Of a stretch of 64,000 nucleotides of DNA, positions 40,691-52,090 are shown one piece after another. The position numbers and the translations under genes were made by a program. The stretch comes from Pictodentalium vernedei (lineage: Eukaryota > Mollusca > Scaphopoda > Dentaliida > Dentaliidae): positions 363,457,704-363,521,703 of the forward strand of contig CM062297.1 of assembly GCA_031216915.1 (NCBI GenBank), in the 5' to 3' direction. The notes beneath the pieces were generated by a model. That model saw nothing but the letters and a program-made list of their open reading frames with translations, was not told where the DNA came from and did not search any database. Position 1 is the stretch's first letter. Each line of letters opens with the position of its first letter.

Positions 40691-43440
40691 CTAATGCCCC
40701 CGACAGCAAAAAAAATTCTAAGTTGAAAAAGTGAAAAAGGGCCATAACTCTGGAGAAAATAGGTGGAAGAAACTCATGCTTTCGTATATTCTAAGAACAC
40801 GAAGCTCTAGCACCACACCAAATATCAGTCAAATCAGAGTAGCAGTGGCTGAGATACAAGGGAAAATGTTTATATGGAAGGGAATTTTGAAATTTCCAAG
40901 TTGAAGAAGGGCCATAACACTGGAGAAAATATGTGGAAGCAACTCATGCTATACAAGTCTTGTTACCCCATTGTTACTCTATCACTGTACCAAATATAAT
41001 TCAAAACACAGTAGCTATAGCTGAGCTTTTCAGGAAAATGTTTGGATGAAAGGTATTTTGAATTTTGAAGTCGAAAAAGGACCATAACACTGGAAATGAA
41101 AGTGTCAATGACACTGTAGCTCAACTTGTCAAGACAAAGACATGTACATGTATAGTATGTGACACAGCAATGACAAACATCAAGGTAATGACCTGATAAC
41201 AAAGGTACATATAAAGTATTGTAATGGTCTAAATACTGACCGTTGCCTGTAACAAATGTATAGGTAAAGTATTGTAAAGGTGGGTGACAGTCAGATGCTA
41301 AACTAGAAAAAAATCTTTGAGTCCCAGAGTGGGTCTGACTGAACCCCAAAATATTTGTTCTCATTGCACAGTGATAACAAAGGCACCCCAAAACACACTC
41401 GTTCCTGTCCCAAGGTGAAGACAAAAGTGCCCAAGAAGTTTTGTGAAGATCAGTTCATAAATACGAGCTGTATAGAACTTGTGACAAAAAACTGATTGGA
41501 CCTAGTTTCGGTACAAAATGGCCACTGGCAGCCATCTTGAATTTTAGACCGTACCCAGAAACCCTCATTCTCATCCCAAGGTGATAACAAAGGTACCCAA
41601 GAAGTTTTGTGAAGATCGGTTCATAAATACAGCCTCTACCCTGAGCCGTATTGACATGTGTGCTTACATTGTGTAAGTAGCACTGAATAAATCAAAGTTC
41701 ATCTAATTTGCATAATTTCTGCACGAAAAAAAACCCTTTAGAATATGTGATGTATTCCATGTTACTAAACATTCATACAAAAATTTATTCAAATCAGAAC
41801 TTTCATACAGATGTTCTGTACAAAAGACTGATTGCACTAATTTTGGTACAAAATGGCTGCTGGTGGCCATCTTGAATTTTGGACCACACCCAAAAACACT
41901 CACTCTCATCCCACGGTGATAACAAAGGTACCCGAGAAGTTTCGTAAAGATTGGTTCATAAATATGGCCTCTAGTCTGAGCTGTATAGAAGTTGTGTACA
42001 AAAAACTGATTAGACCTAATTTCGGTACAAAATGGCCACTGGCAGCCATCTTGAATTTTAGACCACACCCAGAAACACTCGTTCTCGTCCCAAGGTGATA
42101 ACAAAGGTACCCAAGACATTTCGTGAATATCAGTTCATAAATACAGACTCTAGTCTGAGCTGTATTGACATGTGTACTTACTGTGTGTAAGTCGCACTGA
42201 AAAAATCAAAGTTCATCTAATTTGCATAATTTCTGCACGAGAAAAAAACCCATATTATATGTGATGTATCCCTTGGTACTAAACATTCACACAAAAAATT
42301 ATTCAAATCAGCGCTTTCATATGGAAGTTCTTTGCAAAAATCTGATAGCACCTAATTTTGTACAAAATGGCTGCCATCGGCCATCTTGAATTTCGGACCG
42401 GACCCCCAAAACACTCGTTCTCGTCCCACGGTGATACCAAAGGTACCCAAGAAGTTTCGTAAAGATCGGTTCATAAATACGGCCTCTAGCCCGAGCCGTA
42501 TTGGTATTTGCACTTACAGTGCTGAAAGTAACCCCAAAAAACATCAAAATTAGTCTAATTTGCACAATTTACGCACGAGAAAAAAACCCGTATTATATGT
42601 GATGTATCCCATGGTACTAAACATTCATACAAAAAATTATTAAAATCAGAGCTTTCATATGGAAGTTCTGTAGAAAAAACAGATTTCTGCATCGTCGGTA
42701 CAAAATGGCGGCTGGCAGCCATCTTGAATTTTGGACCGCACCCAAAAACATTCGTTCTCGTCCCACGGTCATAACAAAGGTACCCAAGAAGTTTCGTAAA
42801 GATCGGTTCATAAATACGGCCTCTAGCCCGAGCCATAGCAGCTTGGCACTTACAGCTCTGAAAGTAACACTAAATAAATCAAAGTCAGTCTAATTTGCAT
42901 AATTTACGCATGAGAAAAAAACCCGTATTATATGTGATGTATCCCATGGTACTAAACATTTATACAAAACTTTATTCAAATCAGAACTTTCATACAGAAG
43001 GTCTGTACAAAAAAATGATTTTTGCATCATCGGTACAAAATGGCCGCTGGCAGCCATCTTGAATTTCGGACCACACCTAAAAACACTCGTTCCCATCCCA
43101 GGGTCATAACAAAGGTACACAAGAAGTTTCGTAAAGATTGGTTCATAAATACGACCTCTAGCCCGAGCCATAGCCAATTGTTGACGTACGGACAGACGGA
43201 CGACGGGCCATGACAATAGCTCAAATTTGACTTTGTCAAAGTTGAGCTAAAAATGTGTGGAAGAAACTCACGCTATACAGGTATCGTTCACCCATGATGC
43301 CCTATCACATCACCAAATATCATTCAAATTGGAGTAGCAGTGATGACTGAGATACAAGGGAAAATGTTGGAGGAATGGATGGACGAATAGATGGACGAAC
43401 AGATGGACATTCTTACACGTTCTTACTTGTGGGGTTTTTC
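40666..43440 (+). mobile_element. Family G array-bearing repeat split by family D
   Basis: It starts 'taacaagaggcctgcatcac'. Core units carry 'gggccataactctggagaaa', 'tggaagaaactcatgctttc', 'accaaatatcagtcaaatca' and 'ctgagatacaagggaaaatg' (about 40735, 40910 and 41085). The third unit breaks at 'cataacactgga' (41094) and resumes at 43251 with 'atgtgtggaagaaactcacg', ending in GGATGGACGA runs near 43400. Confidence 0.7.
41098..43250 (+). mobile_element. Family D array-bearing repeat nested in family G
   Basis: It starts GAAAGTGTCAATGACACTGT and ends 'ctttgtcaaagttgagctaa'. The cores match 18138-19994, and much of the left part (for example 'acaaagacatgtacatgtat') is nearly identical between the two copies. 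The insertion lies within a core unit of family G. AAAT is present on both sides, but the ends are themselves A-rich, so a target duplication cannot be claimed. Confidence 0.8.
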
Positions 43441-43985
43441 CCATGTTAAACCCTAACCCCACAAGGTAAAAAAATTAACCCCACAGTGCAAAAAAACAGT
43501 TATCAGTCGGAAACCAAAAATGTTAATAGAAGGTCCAATTCTAAGCCGAAAAAGGGCCTAAACTCATGTAAAAATAATTGGACGGAACCCATATTCAAAC
43601 TTTACCTGTATTACTAGCTGGAGAATACACATACCAACTTTGGTTGAGATCAAATAATCCAAAGTGGAGTTATCGGTCGGAAACCAAAAATGTTAATAGA
43701 ATGTCAAATTCTAAGCCGAAAAAGGGCATAAACTCATGTAAAAATAATTGGACGGTACCCATATTCAAACTTGGTCTGTATTACTAGCTGGGGAAGACAC
43801 ACACCAACGTTGGTTCAAATCAAATAATCCAAACTGGAGTTATCGGTTGGAAACCTATTGTTTACGGACAGACAGATTAACGGTCAGACAGACAGATGGA
43901 TGGATGGATGGATGGATGGACAGACAGATGGACAGACAGACAGACAGACAGTCCATTTACATAATACAACCCTTTTTACAAACAG
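43441..43985 (+). mobile_element. Array-bearing repeat tail with GGAT/GACA microsatellite
   Basis: Two units of about 180 bp share 'ggaaaccaaaaatgttaata', 'aagccgaaaaagggc', 'aaaaataattggacgg' and 'ctgtattactagctgg' (starts near 43507 and 43680). They are followed by GGATGGATGG and GACAGACAGA runs (43865-43955). The plan is like families D-H. Confidence 0.6.
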
Positions 43986-44140
43986 GTGTATAAAAATGCA
44001 TAGGGTTAGTTGGTAACATGTTACAAAGGGTTCAGGATTCAACGATCAAATGAAAATACTTATACTGAGTTGAGGACATTTTTTTTAAAGTGAATTCCAA
44101 AAATGAAAACATAATTCTATTTTCAATTAATAATTTGTTT
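43985..44140 (+). repeat. Dispersed repeat, copy left of the SGNH-type YR element
   Basis: 'gttagttggtaacatgtta', 'caggattcaa', 'acttatactg' and 'aagtgaattccaaaaatgaa' recur in the same order at 53680-53815. A reversed partial copy is at 52962-53012 ('gaaaatagaatatgttttca' and 'ttggaattcact'). Direct plus inverted copies around a tyrosine-recombinase element could be remains of its split or inverted termini, or separate MITEs. Confidence 0.5.
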
Positions 44141-44590
44141 GAATAAAAGGAATCATATTGCGAAGCAAATACCATCATACCCCTGATGACATGAGCATAA
44201 GTATAATTGTGTATTACCCAATCTGGCATCCATTTGGCCCATTTGATATAATCAAATGGCTTAATTGTGAGTAAAGCTTGCAGGCCTGGGCTTCCTTACT
44301 TTTTGTGCACCTGGCGTGCTTTGCTTAAGGGGAGATAATCATGCTATTTTATTGGTGTTCTCCGTTTATATTTTGAAATGTTCTGAGCAGGACAGACGTT
44401 GAATATTTTGAAAAGTTCTGAGCAGGACAGACGTTGAATTGAAAAATTTTTGAATGTTGACTTGAAACTTATTTTTTGAAATGTTTTGAGAAACGTGCAC
44501 TTTCCACATGCAGGTTATTGCAATTGATCAGGCCTTCAGCTGATAATATTTACAGAGATTGATATTTTGTTTTTTTGACATCCTGTTACC

Positions 44591-44932
44591 ATGGCAAACA
44601 ATGCTAGAAATTTACGAGATGTCACTAAAGTTATTATAAACTTTTACATGAAGGCATACCAAATGACAGTGAGAAAAGTCAAGATTCCAAACAATCTAAG
44701 AAAGTGTCAGAAACTGATCAAATACTGAAACTAAAATATGAAGCTTGTGCCAGTCATGATGAATTGGGTTTGTTTTCACAGTCACATAACAACAATTCAG
44801 AATATGAGAGTGATATTGACATTGCGGAAATTAACTCTTTACACCAGGAGCTTACCAAGCTTAAACCAGAGGCTCAAGTGAGCCTAAAACACTCACCTGG
44901 CTCAAATTGTCAAAACAGATGAGTGTATCAGT
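44591..44932 (+). pseudogene. Possible gag N-terminus of the SGNH-type YR element
   Basis: The ATG at 44591 opens MANNARNLRDVTKVIINFYM, then the frame shifts and continues as GIPNDSEKSQDSKQSKKVSE. It runs on through ILKLKYEACASHDELGLFSQ and YESDIDIAEINSLHQELTKL, stopping at 44920-44922. Acidic and Lys-rich stretches and the position at the far 5' side of the RNase H-recombinase-hydrolase pieces would fit a gag start. No zinc knuckle is visible and the family is not proven. A family E repeat begins 240 bases further on. Confidence 0.3.
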
Positions 44933-45159
44933 AAGTGATCAGCAGCAAGAGAAATTTTTTTGATTTGCTATGACACAACCAAAGGCAACTTTTTTGGCCA
45001 TTCAGTTCTGCTGGTCCTAGGAAAGCTTCCCAGCTAGCTCTGTTCTGTGAAGAATTAAAAAACAACAACCGAACGAAATTTTTGTTTTGTTTTAAACCAC
45101 TGTGCTTCTCCCTAGCCCCCCCTTCAACCCCCTCCCCCCCAAAAATAATATAAAAAAAA

Positions 45160-47240
45160 AACAAGAAAAAATAAGCGAATCAACTTGAACAAACTTGAAT
45201 TTGACACCCCTAGAGATGTTACATACCAAATATGAAAGGATTCTCACTGGTGGACCTGAAGAAGAAGAATTTTCAAGAAATTTTCTCATATTGCTCTAAG
45301 TTGAACTTTGGGCTTCAATAAAAAGCCCAAATATTAATCCAGGGATCTGATTTGAACAATCTGCAATCTAGGAGGTGTTTTACACCAAATATCAAAAGAA
45401 TCTGACTGCTGGATCTGAAGGAGATGATTTTAAACGATAATTCCCCATATTGCACTAAGTAAAAATTTGGGCCCCTTTGGGGAACCCAAATATTAACCCA
45501 GGGACTCGATTTGAACAAATCTGAACCTTACACCTCTAGAGATGTCACATACTAAATATGAAAGGATTCTCACTAGTGGGTCTGAAAAAGAAGATTTTTT
45601 ACAAAATTTTCTCATATTGCACAAAGTTAAAATTTGGGCTCCAATAAAGAGCCCAAATATTCATCCAGGAATCCCATTTGAATAAACTTGAATCTAACCC
45701 TACTAAAGATGCTGCATACCAAATATCAAAAGAATCTGACTCGTGGATCTGAAGAAGAAGATTTTTAAAGATTATTCCCCATATTGCACAAAGTTAATAT
45801 TCAGACTCCCACCGGAAGCCCAAATATTAACCCGGAGATTCAATTTGAACAAATTCGAATCTTACACCTCTAGAGATGTCACACACCAAATATGAAAGGA
45901 TTCTCAATAGCAGGTCTGAAAAAGACGATTTTTTAAGAAATTTTCTCATCTTGCACTAAGTTAAAATTTGGGCTCCAATAAAGAGCCCAAATATTTATCC
46001 AGGGATCCCATTTGAACAAACTTGAATCTAACCCCCCTAAAGATAAAGATGCTGCATACCAAATATCAAAAGAATCTGACTGGTGGATCTGAAGAAGAAG
46101 ATTTTTCAAGATTATTCCCCATATTGCACCAAGTTAATATTCAGGCTTCCATAAGAAGCCCAAATATTAACCCAGGGACTCAATTTGAACAAATTCGAAT
46201 CTTACACCTCTAGAGATGTCACACACCAAATATGAAAGGATTCTCAATAGCAGGTCTGAAAAAGAAGATTTTTTAAGAAAGTTTCTCATATTGCACCAAG
46301 TTAAAATTTGAGCTCCAATAAAGAGCCAAAATATTCATCCAGGGATCCCATTTGAACAAACTTGAATCTAACCCCCCCCCCCCCCCCCCAGAGATGCTGC
46401 ACACCAAATATCAAAAGAATTCTGACTGGTGGATCTGAAGAAGATTTTTCAAGATTATTCCCCATATTGCACCAAGTTAATATTCAGGCTTCCATAGGAA
46501 ACTTCAATCTGACCCCTGTAGAGATGTTGTATACCAAGTATCAAAAGAATTTGACTGTTTGATCTGAAGAAGATTTTTAAAGCTTATTCCCCATGGCGCC
46601 CTAAGTTAATTATTTGGGCTCCTCTGTTGAGCCCAAATATGAACCGAGGGGGTCGATTTGAACACACTTGTATTTGACCATCCTATGGATGCTGTATACC
46701 AAATATTATAAGATTCTGATCAGCGGTTCTGAAGAAAATTTTTTTTTTTAAATTTTTGCAAATATGCTGACTCAGCATTTTTTTAAACGCCCCCTACAGA
46801 ACACCCTGACATATCTGATGGCCATTTTTTTTTAATCCATTCTACCGGCTTCATACCAAATAACAGTTCTCTGTTCCATGTAGTCTGGAAAATATGGGCA
46901 TTTGAATTTTTTTCTGTTTTTAGCCCCTATGCTACATGCCAAATTTGGTTCAAATCAGCCCATCGGTTCTTGAAATAGAAATTTTGGGCAGAGCCCAAAA
47001 TGGGTATGTGCCCACAGAGAGCCCAAATATTGATCTACCAACTTCTCTTGAATAAACTTTAATCTTCAACATCAAAGAGTGTTACATACTATATATCAAG
47101 GCAATCTCTCTGGTGGTTCATGAGAAGAAGATTTTTAAATATTTTTAGGCTTTGGCATCATTGCCCAGAGCCCGACGAAGGCAGCCACTTCATTTGAACA
47201 GAATACATATTTACAAAAAGTTACCAAAATGTGCATGCAA
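45160..47240 (+). mobile_element. Family E array-bearing repeat, copy 3
   Basis: About ten core units contain 'ataccaaatatgaaagga' or 'accaaatatcaaaagaatct', 'gatctgaagaagaagatttt', 'aaatttgggctccaataaag' and 'gagcccaaatatt'. A poly-C tract lies at 46374-46390. The typical start (aagaggcccc) and terminal palindrome are not seen, so both ends are truncated or overwritten. Confidence 0.7.
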
Positions 47241-47296
47241 TGGCAAAGCAAACTTATCAATAATTAAAACAATATTGTGTATGTACACTCTTCAAG

Positions 47297-47542
47297 ATGG
47301 ATGTTGGTAAGTATTCGACTTTACAAGAGTCAGAACAGATAGGTGAGAAGAGGGAGGAGAGCAGAAAGGTGAAAGGTGAACTGCCACATCGCAACACTGC
47401 TGGACTTGGTCAACTAGCCAACGTGTCATATTACGGCACAATCGCGATTCCAGCGGAACCGCAGTTTAGACGGTGCCCCGTTACCACTGCTATAGCCAGG
47501 GCATACAGGACAAACATGCAGAATGCACAAAGCCGTGACTGA
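47297..47542 (+). CDS. Uncharacterised 81-residue ORF
   Basis: The start is MDVGKYSTLQESEQIGEKRE, the middle SYYGTIAIPAEPQFRRCP and the end ARAYRTNMQNAQSRD. The first half is charged. The donor-like 'ggtaagtattcg' at 47304 just after the ATG makes a real start doubtful. It lies between family E and the 3' end of a LINE. No family is recognised. It could be part of the broken YR element. Confidence 0.2.
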   Translation: MDVGKYSTLQESEQIGEKREESRKVKGELPHRNTAGLGQLANVSYYGTIAIPAEPQFRRCPVTTAIARAYRTNMQNAQSRD

Positions 47543-47544
47543 AG

Positions 47545-50280
47545 GAAATGGAAGTGAAAATGAAAATGAGTGTCAAAATGGACACTCATGTTATAGGACA
47601 TTTGGCTGAGAAGATGTTGTCAGATTAGTCTGCCTGATTACGGTCCAGTCTTAAAATTTCTTCGTGGCCTTAATGAAATTTTGTACACTTCGAAAAAGGT
47701 GGATGTTGACGGATTCTGGTAGGTTGTGAATACCATAAAGAAGATTTTTGATCGATCTTTTTGTAAGATGCTCAAGATTTCTCTGTAGGACTAGTCTTTC
47801 ATTTGAATAGTTATTACAGTCGAAAAAAGTAATGGTTCGCATCTTCAGTCTCATAGCCACATGAACAGATAGGTGTATCATGGACGTAGTTGGAGTATTT
47901 ATCATAATTTAGGTCGCTACAGGAATTCCGCAACTTGCAGTGTATAATATTGACGGCTCTATCGCCATTGTTAAAGTACTTAGGTGGTCTACATGCGCCA
48001 CTATTAAAATATTTGACAAAGTTATTCTGTGAACTCGATTGTCTTATTTCTTGGGGTAATGCATTCCATTCTGAGATACATGAGGGGATAAACGAGCGCT
48101 TAAATGTTGCCGTGTGTGTAAGTGGTAATTGAAAATTGCGCCACTATTAAAATATTTGACAAAGTTATTCAGTGAACTCGATTGTCTTATTTCTTGGAGT
48201 AATGCATTCCATTCTGAGATACATGAGGGGATAAACGAGCGCTTAAATGTTGCTGTGTGTGTAAGTGGTAATTGAAAATTAGTGTGCGACTGGGTGCTAT
48301 ACGTGGAAATGTCCTCGAAGGTCCATGGCAATAAGTCAGAGAGATATGTGGGCGCCTGATTATTTACGATTTTAAAAAACGTTTTCATTTTGTGGAGATG
48401 ACGTCTCTGTGCAAGGGTTTCCCAACCAAGTTCTTCAAATAGAGCAGATACTGGGGTTGATCTCGTTAGACCGGATATTATTCTCACTGCATCAGCAGGG
48501 ATTCTATCCAATTTGGTAAGTTGGTAGTCGGGCGCACCGGCCCACACCACATCGGCGTATTCTAAGATAGGGAGTATGAATGATTTGTATAATGTTTCCA
48601 GGCTTTTTCATCCTAGAATATACTTTAATTTTTGTAACTGATACATCCTGGAATTAGCCTTTTGGCATAATCTATTAATTTGGACATTCCAGTTTAAGTC
48701 CCCCTGTAAAGATAGGCCAAGGTGGATGTGAGACTTTTCCATTTCGAGTGGTGTGTCACCAAACATTACCACACTGCTTACATTGACACGTTTTTTGGTG
48801 AATAAAACAGTTTCAGTTTTTGAAGGGTTAAATGTAACAAGCCATGCATTTGCCCATTCGGAAACGGCCTCAAGGTTTTCATTACACTTTGAAACAATAT
48901 CGTCCAGTTCAAATCCAGTTTCTGTTATTCTTGTATCATCCGCAAATCGTCTACAAGCATCCGGTGCATTTAAATTTTTAGAAATGTCATTTATGTATAT
49001 AAGGAAGAGGAAGGGTCCTAAGACGGATCCCTGGGGAACACCGTAATGAACAGGTAAGTACTCAGAGGGAGTTGAGTTAACAGTTACCCTTTGTTTACGA
49101 TCAGATAAATAGCTTTTGGTTCACTCAAGGAGTGGGCCAGATATACCGTTTTGTCTCAGTTTGTAAATTAACCCTTTGTGCCAAACCCTATCGAATGCTT
49201 TTGATATGTCGCAGAATACTCCAAGTGAAAACTGGTTCCTATCAAAGGCTAAGCAGAGATTATGATATATTCCGATGAGCTGATAGACGGTGCTATTTTG
49301 GGGTAGAAAGCCAGACTGGTATTTAAAAAGTAAATTGTTGACACAACAATATTCGTACATTTGGTTAAAAACAATCCTCTCCATAACTTTACTGACACAG
49401 CTTAGTAGAGAAATAGGTCTATAATTATTGGGGTCGAGTGTGTCTCCCTTTTTAAATATAGGTACGACAGTTGCCAGCTTCCATTCCAATGGGTAGACAA
49501 GTGAAGAAAAAGAAAGCCCAAATAACTGAACCAAAGGCTTGCACATTGTGGCTTTGGTTTCTTTAAGCATGCGTTTACTAATGCCATCAAGTCCAGTTGC
49601 TTTTTTGGTATCTAGTTTGCCTAGGATTCGAGTCACTTCATCTTCAGAGAAGTCTATTTCTGAGAGACTCTCAGAACACTTGCTTCTGAAAGCAGGTAAA
49701 CTATGTCCGTCGTCATTTATCTTACTATTTGACAAAACTGTTTTGTTGAGCAAGTCAGCTTTTTCTTTGTCATCTGTTACCATAACTGGACTACCCGCAT
49801 TGTCTTTATGGTTAAGAAAAGGGACAGAAGGCTTATTTTCAAAATTATTCAGTAACTGTTTAACAGTGTGCCAGAAGTCTTTAGGGTTTCTATTTACTGA
49901 AAGTGAAGTATCTAATTTTGAAAAATAGATAGATTTAGCCTTCTTTTTCATGTTATTTACTTTGTTTCGGGCATGTTTGTATTTTTCAATTATTCGTGGG
50001 TTTGGATTTTTCAGAATTTGTTTCCGTAAACGGTCTCTATGGCGAATTTCCCGGCGAAGAGCCGTGTTAAACCAGGGTTTAAAATGGGGACGGATAACTA
50101 CGTTATAAGATGGAATACATTCTCTAGCAATATTTAAAAATTTGGATGCAAAGCTATGGTATGACATATCAGGGGTAGTCGTGTCTGAGATGAAAGACCA
50201 GCCTGTTTCGAAAATCAAATTATTCATTTTGGGGAAATCTGCCCTGTTATAATTCCAGATCTGTCGAATTTTCATTTCTG
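47545..50280 (-). pseudogene. Non-LTR retrotransposon ORF2, 5'-truncated
   Basis: One minus-strand frame runs from 50275 through the reverse transcriptase: KIRQIWNYNRADFPKMNNLI, KKATGLDGISKRMLKETKAT, VVPIFKKGDTLDPNNYRPIS, VFCDISKAFDRVWHKGLIYK, VPQGSVLGPFLFLIYINDIS and the catalytic FADD at 48935-48946. It then passes LEYADVVWAGAPDYQLTKLD. The C-terminal zinc-binding-like part reads CSCGYETEDANHYFF (about 47875-47830), with a frameshift after it. TGA codons at 49121-49123 and 48608-48610 and a 143-bp tandem duplication break the frame. The endonuclease domain is missing at the 5' side. The motifs fit a jockey/CR1-like clade. The 3' end (about 47545-47580) has ATTTTC repeats on its strand. It interrupts the YR element. 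Confidence 0.88.
47995..48280 (-). repeat. 143-bp tandem duplication inside the LINE
   Basis: Copies start at 47995 and 48138 (both 'gcgccactattaaaatattt') and end with 'gtggtaattgaaaatt'. They differ at only a few bases. Since 143 is not a multiple of three, the duplication shifts the ORF2 frame. It arose after or during decay of this copy. Confidence 0.92.
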
Positions 50281-50289
50281 GCTGTGCGG

Positions 50290-50559
50290 TTCCAGTCCAG
50301 TTCCAGTGAATAAAGGTTCAACTAGAAATGAATTTATGCCATCTTGTTTGAGAGAAATAGTTTTCTTAGCAACTGTCTTTGAATTTGAGATCAAAGCTAA
50401 ACACATTGAAGGGTCTGTGAATGGTCTTCCAGATTTTTTATGAAGGTGGAATGAGGGCACATCATTTCAACAAAATTTTTTCCTGCTGTTCAACACTTGA
50501 ATTTTTCTTCTGAGTTAATTGTTCCTGAACAATATTTCCATTTTGATAATAACTGGTAA
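50290..50559 (+). pseudogene. RNase H C-terminal part of a YR retroelement
   Basis: The plus-strand frame reads MPSCLREIVFLATVFEFEIK and AKHIEGSVNGLPDFL, then a stop and RWNEG. It next shifts to NFSSELIVPEQYFHFDNNW followed by TAA at 50557-50559. The 'REI-FLA-x-FEF-x-I-x-A-x-HI-x-G-x2-N-x-LPD-x-LSRW' pattern is the end of RNase H in Ngaro/DIRS-like elements. The reverse transcriptase upstream has been removed at the LINE junction (about 50280). The recombinase frame begins about 15 bases downstream. Confidence 0.7.
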
Positions 50560-50571
50560 ATTATTTATTTT

Positions 50572-51537
50572 CAGACACACAGCTTGCCTTATTGAAGAGA
50601 GAAGCTCAGAAATCAGTTTTTTCTGCCTTCGCCAGTGGAACTTTTAAAAATCTTCATTTACAATGGACATCTTATTTCTTATTGTGTGAATATTTTAATT
50701 TAAAAGAATTTCCTGCCTCCTTTGATACTCTTAAATTATTTGTGCAGTTTCTAAGTAGATCATTCAAGTCACCTCAATCAATCCACTGTTATTTGGGTGG
50801 TGTTAAAACATTGCATAAATTCTTAGATTTGGCTTATTCAGCCTTTGAGGGATATGAACTCAAGCTTCAATTAAGAGGTTTGTCAAGGATTAAGAAACAT
50901 GGTCCCTGCCAGGCATTACCTGTCACTCCACACATACTATTAGAATTTTCTAAGTATATTATTCACACTGACCCCCCTTTAAGTCTCATTTTGGAGCCTT
51001 TTCCTATTAGCATTTTTCTTAATGGTCAGGAAATCTAATCTAGTTCCAATGTCAGCCTCAAAGTTTAATTCTACTAAGCAACTAGCTAGAGGGGATATTT
51101 TTAATGAAGATAATCTTCTACTAGTTGTTATTAAATGGACTAAAACCTTACAATTTGGTCAGAAAATTTTGACATTGCCTCTTATATCCATTCCAAATTT
51201 GCCTCTCTGTCCAGCTTTCAAATATATGTTGAAAATTGTACCAGGTTCTGATAATGATCCTGCTTTTATGTACAGACAGAATGGGAAAGTTGTTTCTCTC
51301 TTTTACAAATATTTTTAAGGAGTTTGTTGTCTTGCACTGGAAGAGATACCTCTTTTTACTCTTCTCATAGTTTTCGTAGAGGTGGGGCTTCCTGGGCCTT
51401 TCAGTCCCATGTTCGGCTGAGCTCATTCAATTAACTGGTGATTGGGCTAGTGATGTCTATAAGGCTTATTTACATTTTATTATGAAGGATAAATTGTTGG
51501 TAATGCCCGAGATGAGAGATATGATTGTTTCAATGGT
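50572..51537 (+). pseudogene. Tyrosine recombinase of an Ngaro/DIRS-like element
   Basis: This recombinase would insert the element. The N-terminal domain reads QLALLKREAQKSVFSAFASG, TFKNLHLQWTSYFLL and SIHCYLGGVKTLHKFLD (50577-50850). The first catalytic box is VRKSNLVP with Arg at 51028-51030, in a frame shifted from the N-terminus. The strand with VVIKWTKTLQFGQKILTLPL follows. The second box is HSFRRGGASWAFQ (His 51366-51368, Arg 51375-51377), and the final box GDWASDVYKAYL has the candidate Tyr at 51458-51460. All catalytic residues can still be seen, but at least three frameshifts separate them, so it is inactive. Confidence 0.85.
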
Positions 51538-51539
51538 TT

Positions 51540-52090
51540 GCTAATTATATCATTCCTTATTTGTTTTCAGCTAAGCAACAACATAAAGTACTCTTGGTGA
51601 GCGATTCCATTTGTAAATATATCAAAGATGTATTTGACTTGGAAGTTAGGGCCTATCCTGGTTATACAGTGTCTCATATGACATATTTGATTAGTGACAG
51701 CAAAGCTAGTATTCAGGATTTTTCACACATTATTTTTCATTTGGGAACCAATGATACAGAAATAAAATCAGTTGATGCAATCATTTCTGCTTTTAACACT
51801 TTGATTACTACAACCAACAGCATTCACACTAGAGTTGAAATTATTATTTCATCTATAATTCCTCAACCAAAGGATCATATTATATTGGGGGGGGGGGGGG
51901 GGAGGTTTTAGAAGTTAACACTAAACTTAAGAAACTGTGTTGAGATAGAAATTTATTGTTTGTAAAATCTTACAAACCTTTTATTTTTGCTGGTGCTCTA
52001 AAGAGGGAGCTATATGCTGAAAGGATGGTTTGCATCTGAATACAGAAGGTACCAGATGGCTTGGACATTTCTTCATCCAAGTGGTTAATC
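51540..52090 (+). pseudogene. SGNH/GDSL hydrolase domain downstream of the recombinase
   Basis: The frame 51525-51911 reads VLLVSDSICKYIKD (nucleophile Ser at 51606-51608, in an S-D-S version of the GDS motif). AYPGYTVSHMTYLI and HIIFHLGTNDT (GTND block, 51744-51755) follow, then IIISSIIPQPKDH. After a run of about 17 G bases and frame shifts, the last block DGLHLNTEGTRWLGHFF (DxxH at 52024-52035) supplies the catalytic Asp/His. SGNH-type esterase domains have been reported in some Ngaro-group YR retrotransposons and in ORF1 of CR1-like LINEs. Its job there is unknown. The copy is broken by the G tract. Confidence 0.75.

Noticed and set aside
50559..50578. A 19-base intron (gtaaattatttattttcag) between RNase H and recombinase
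   Set aside because: It has GT...AG borders but is far too short for splicing in animals. It is more likely the spacer between two ORFs.
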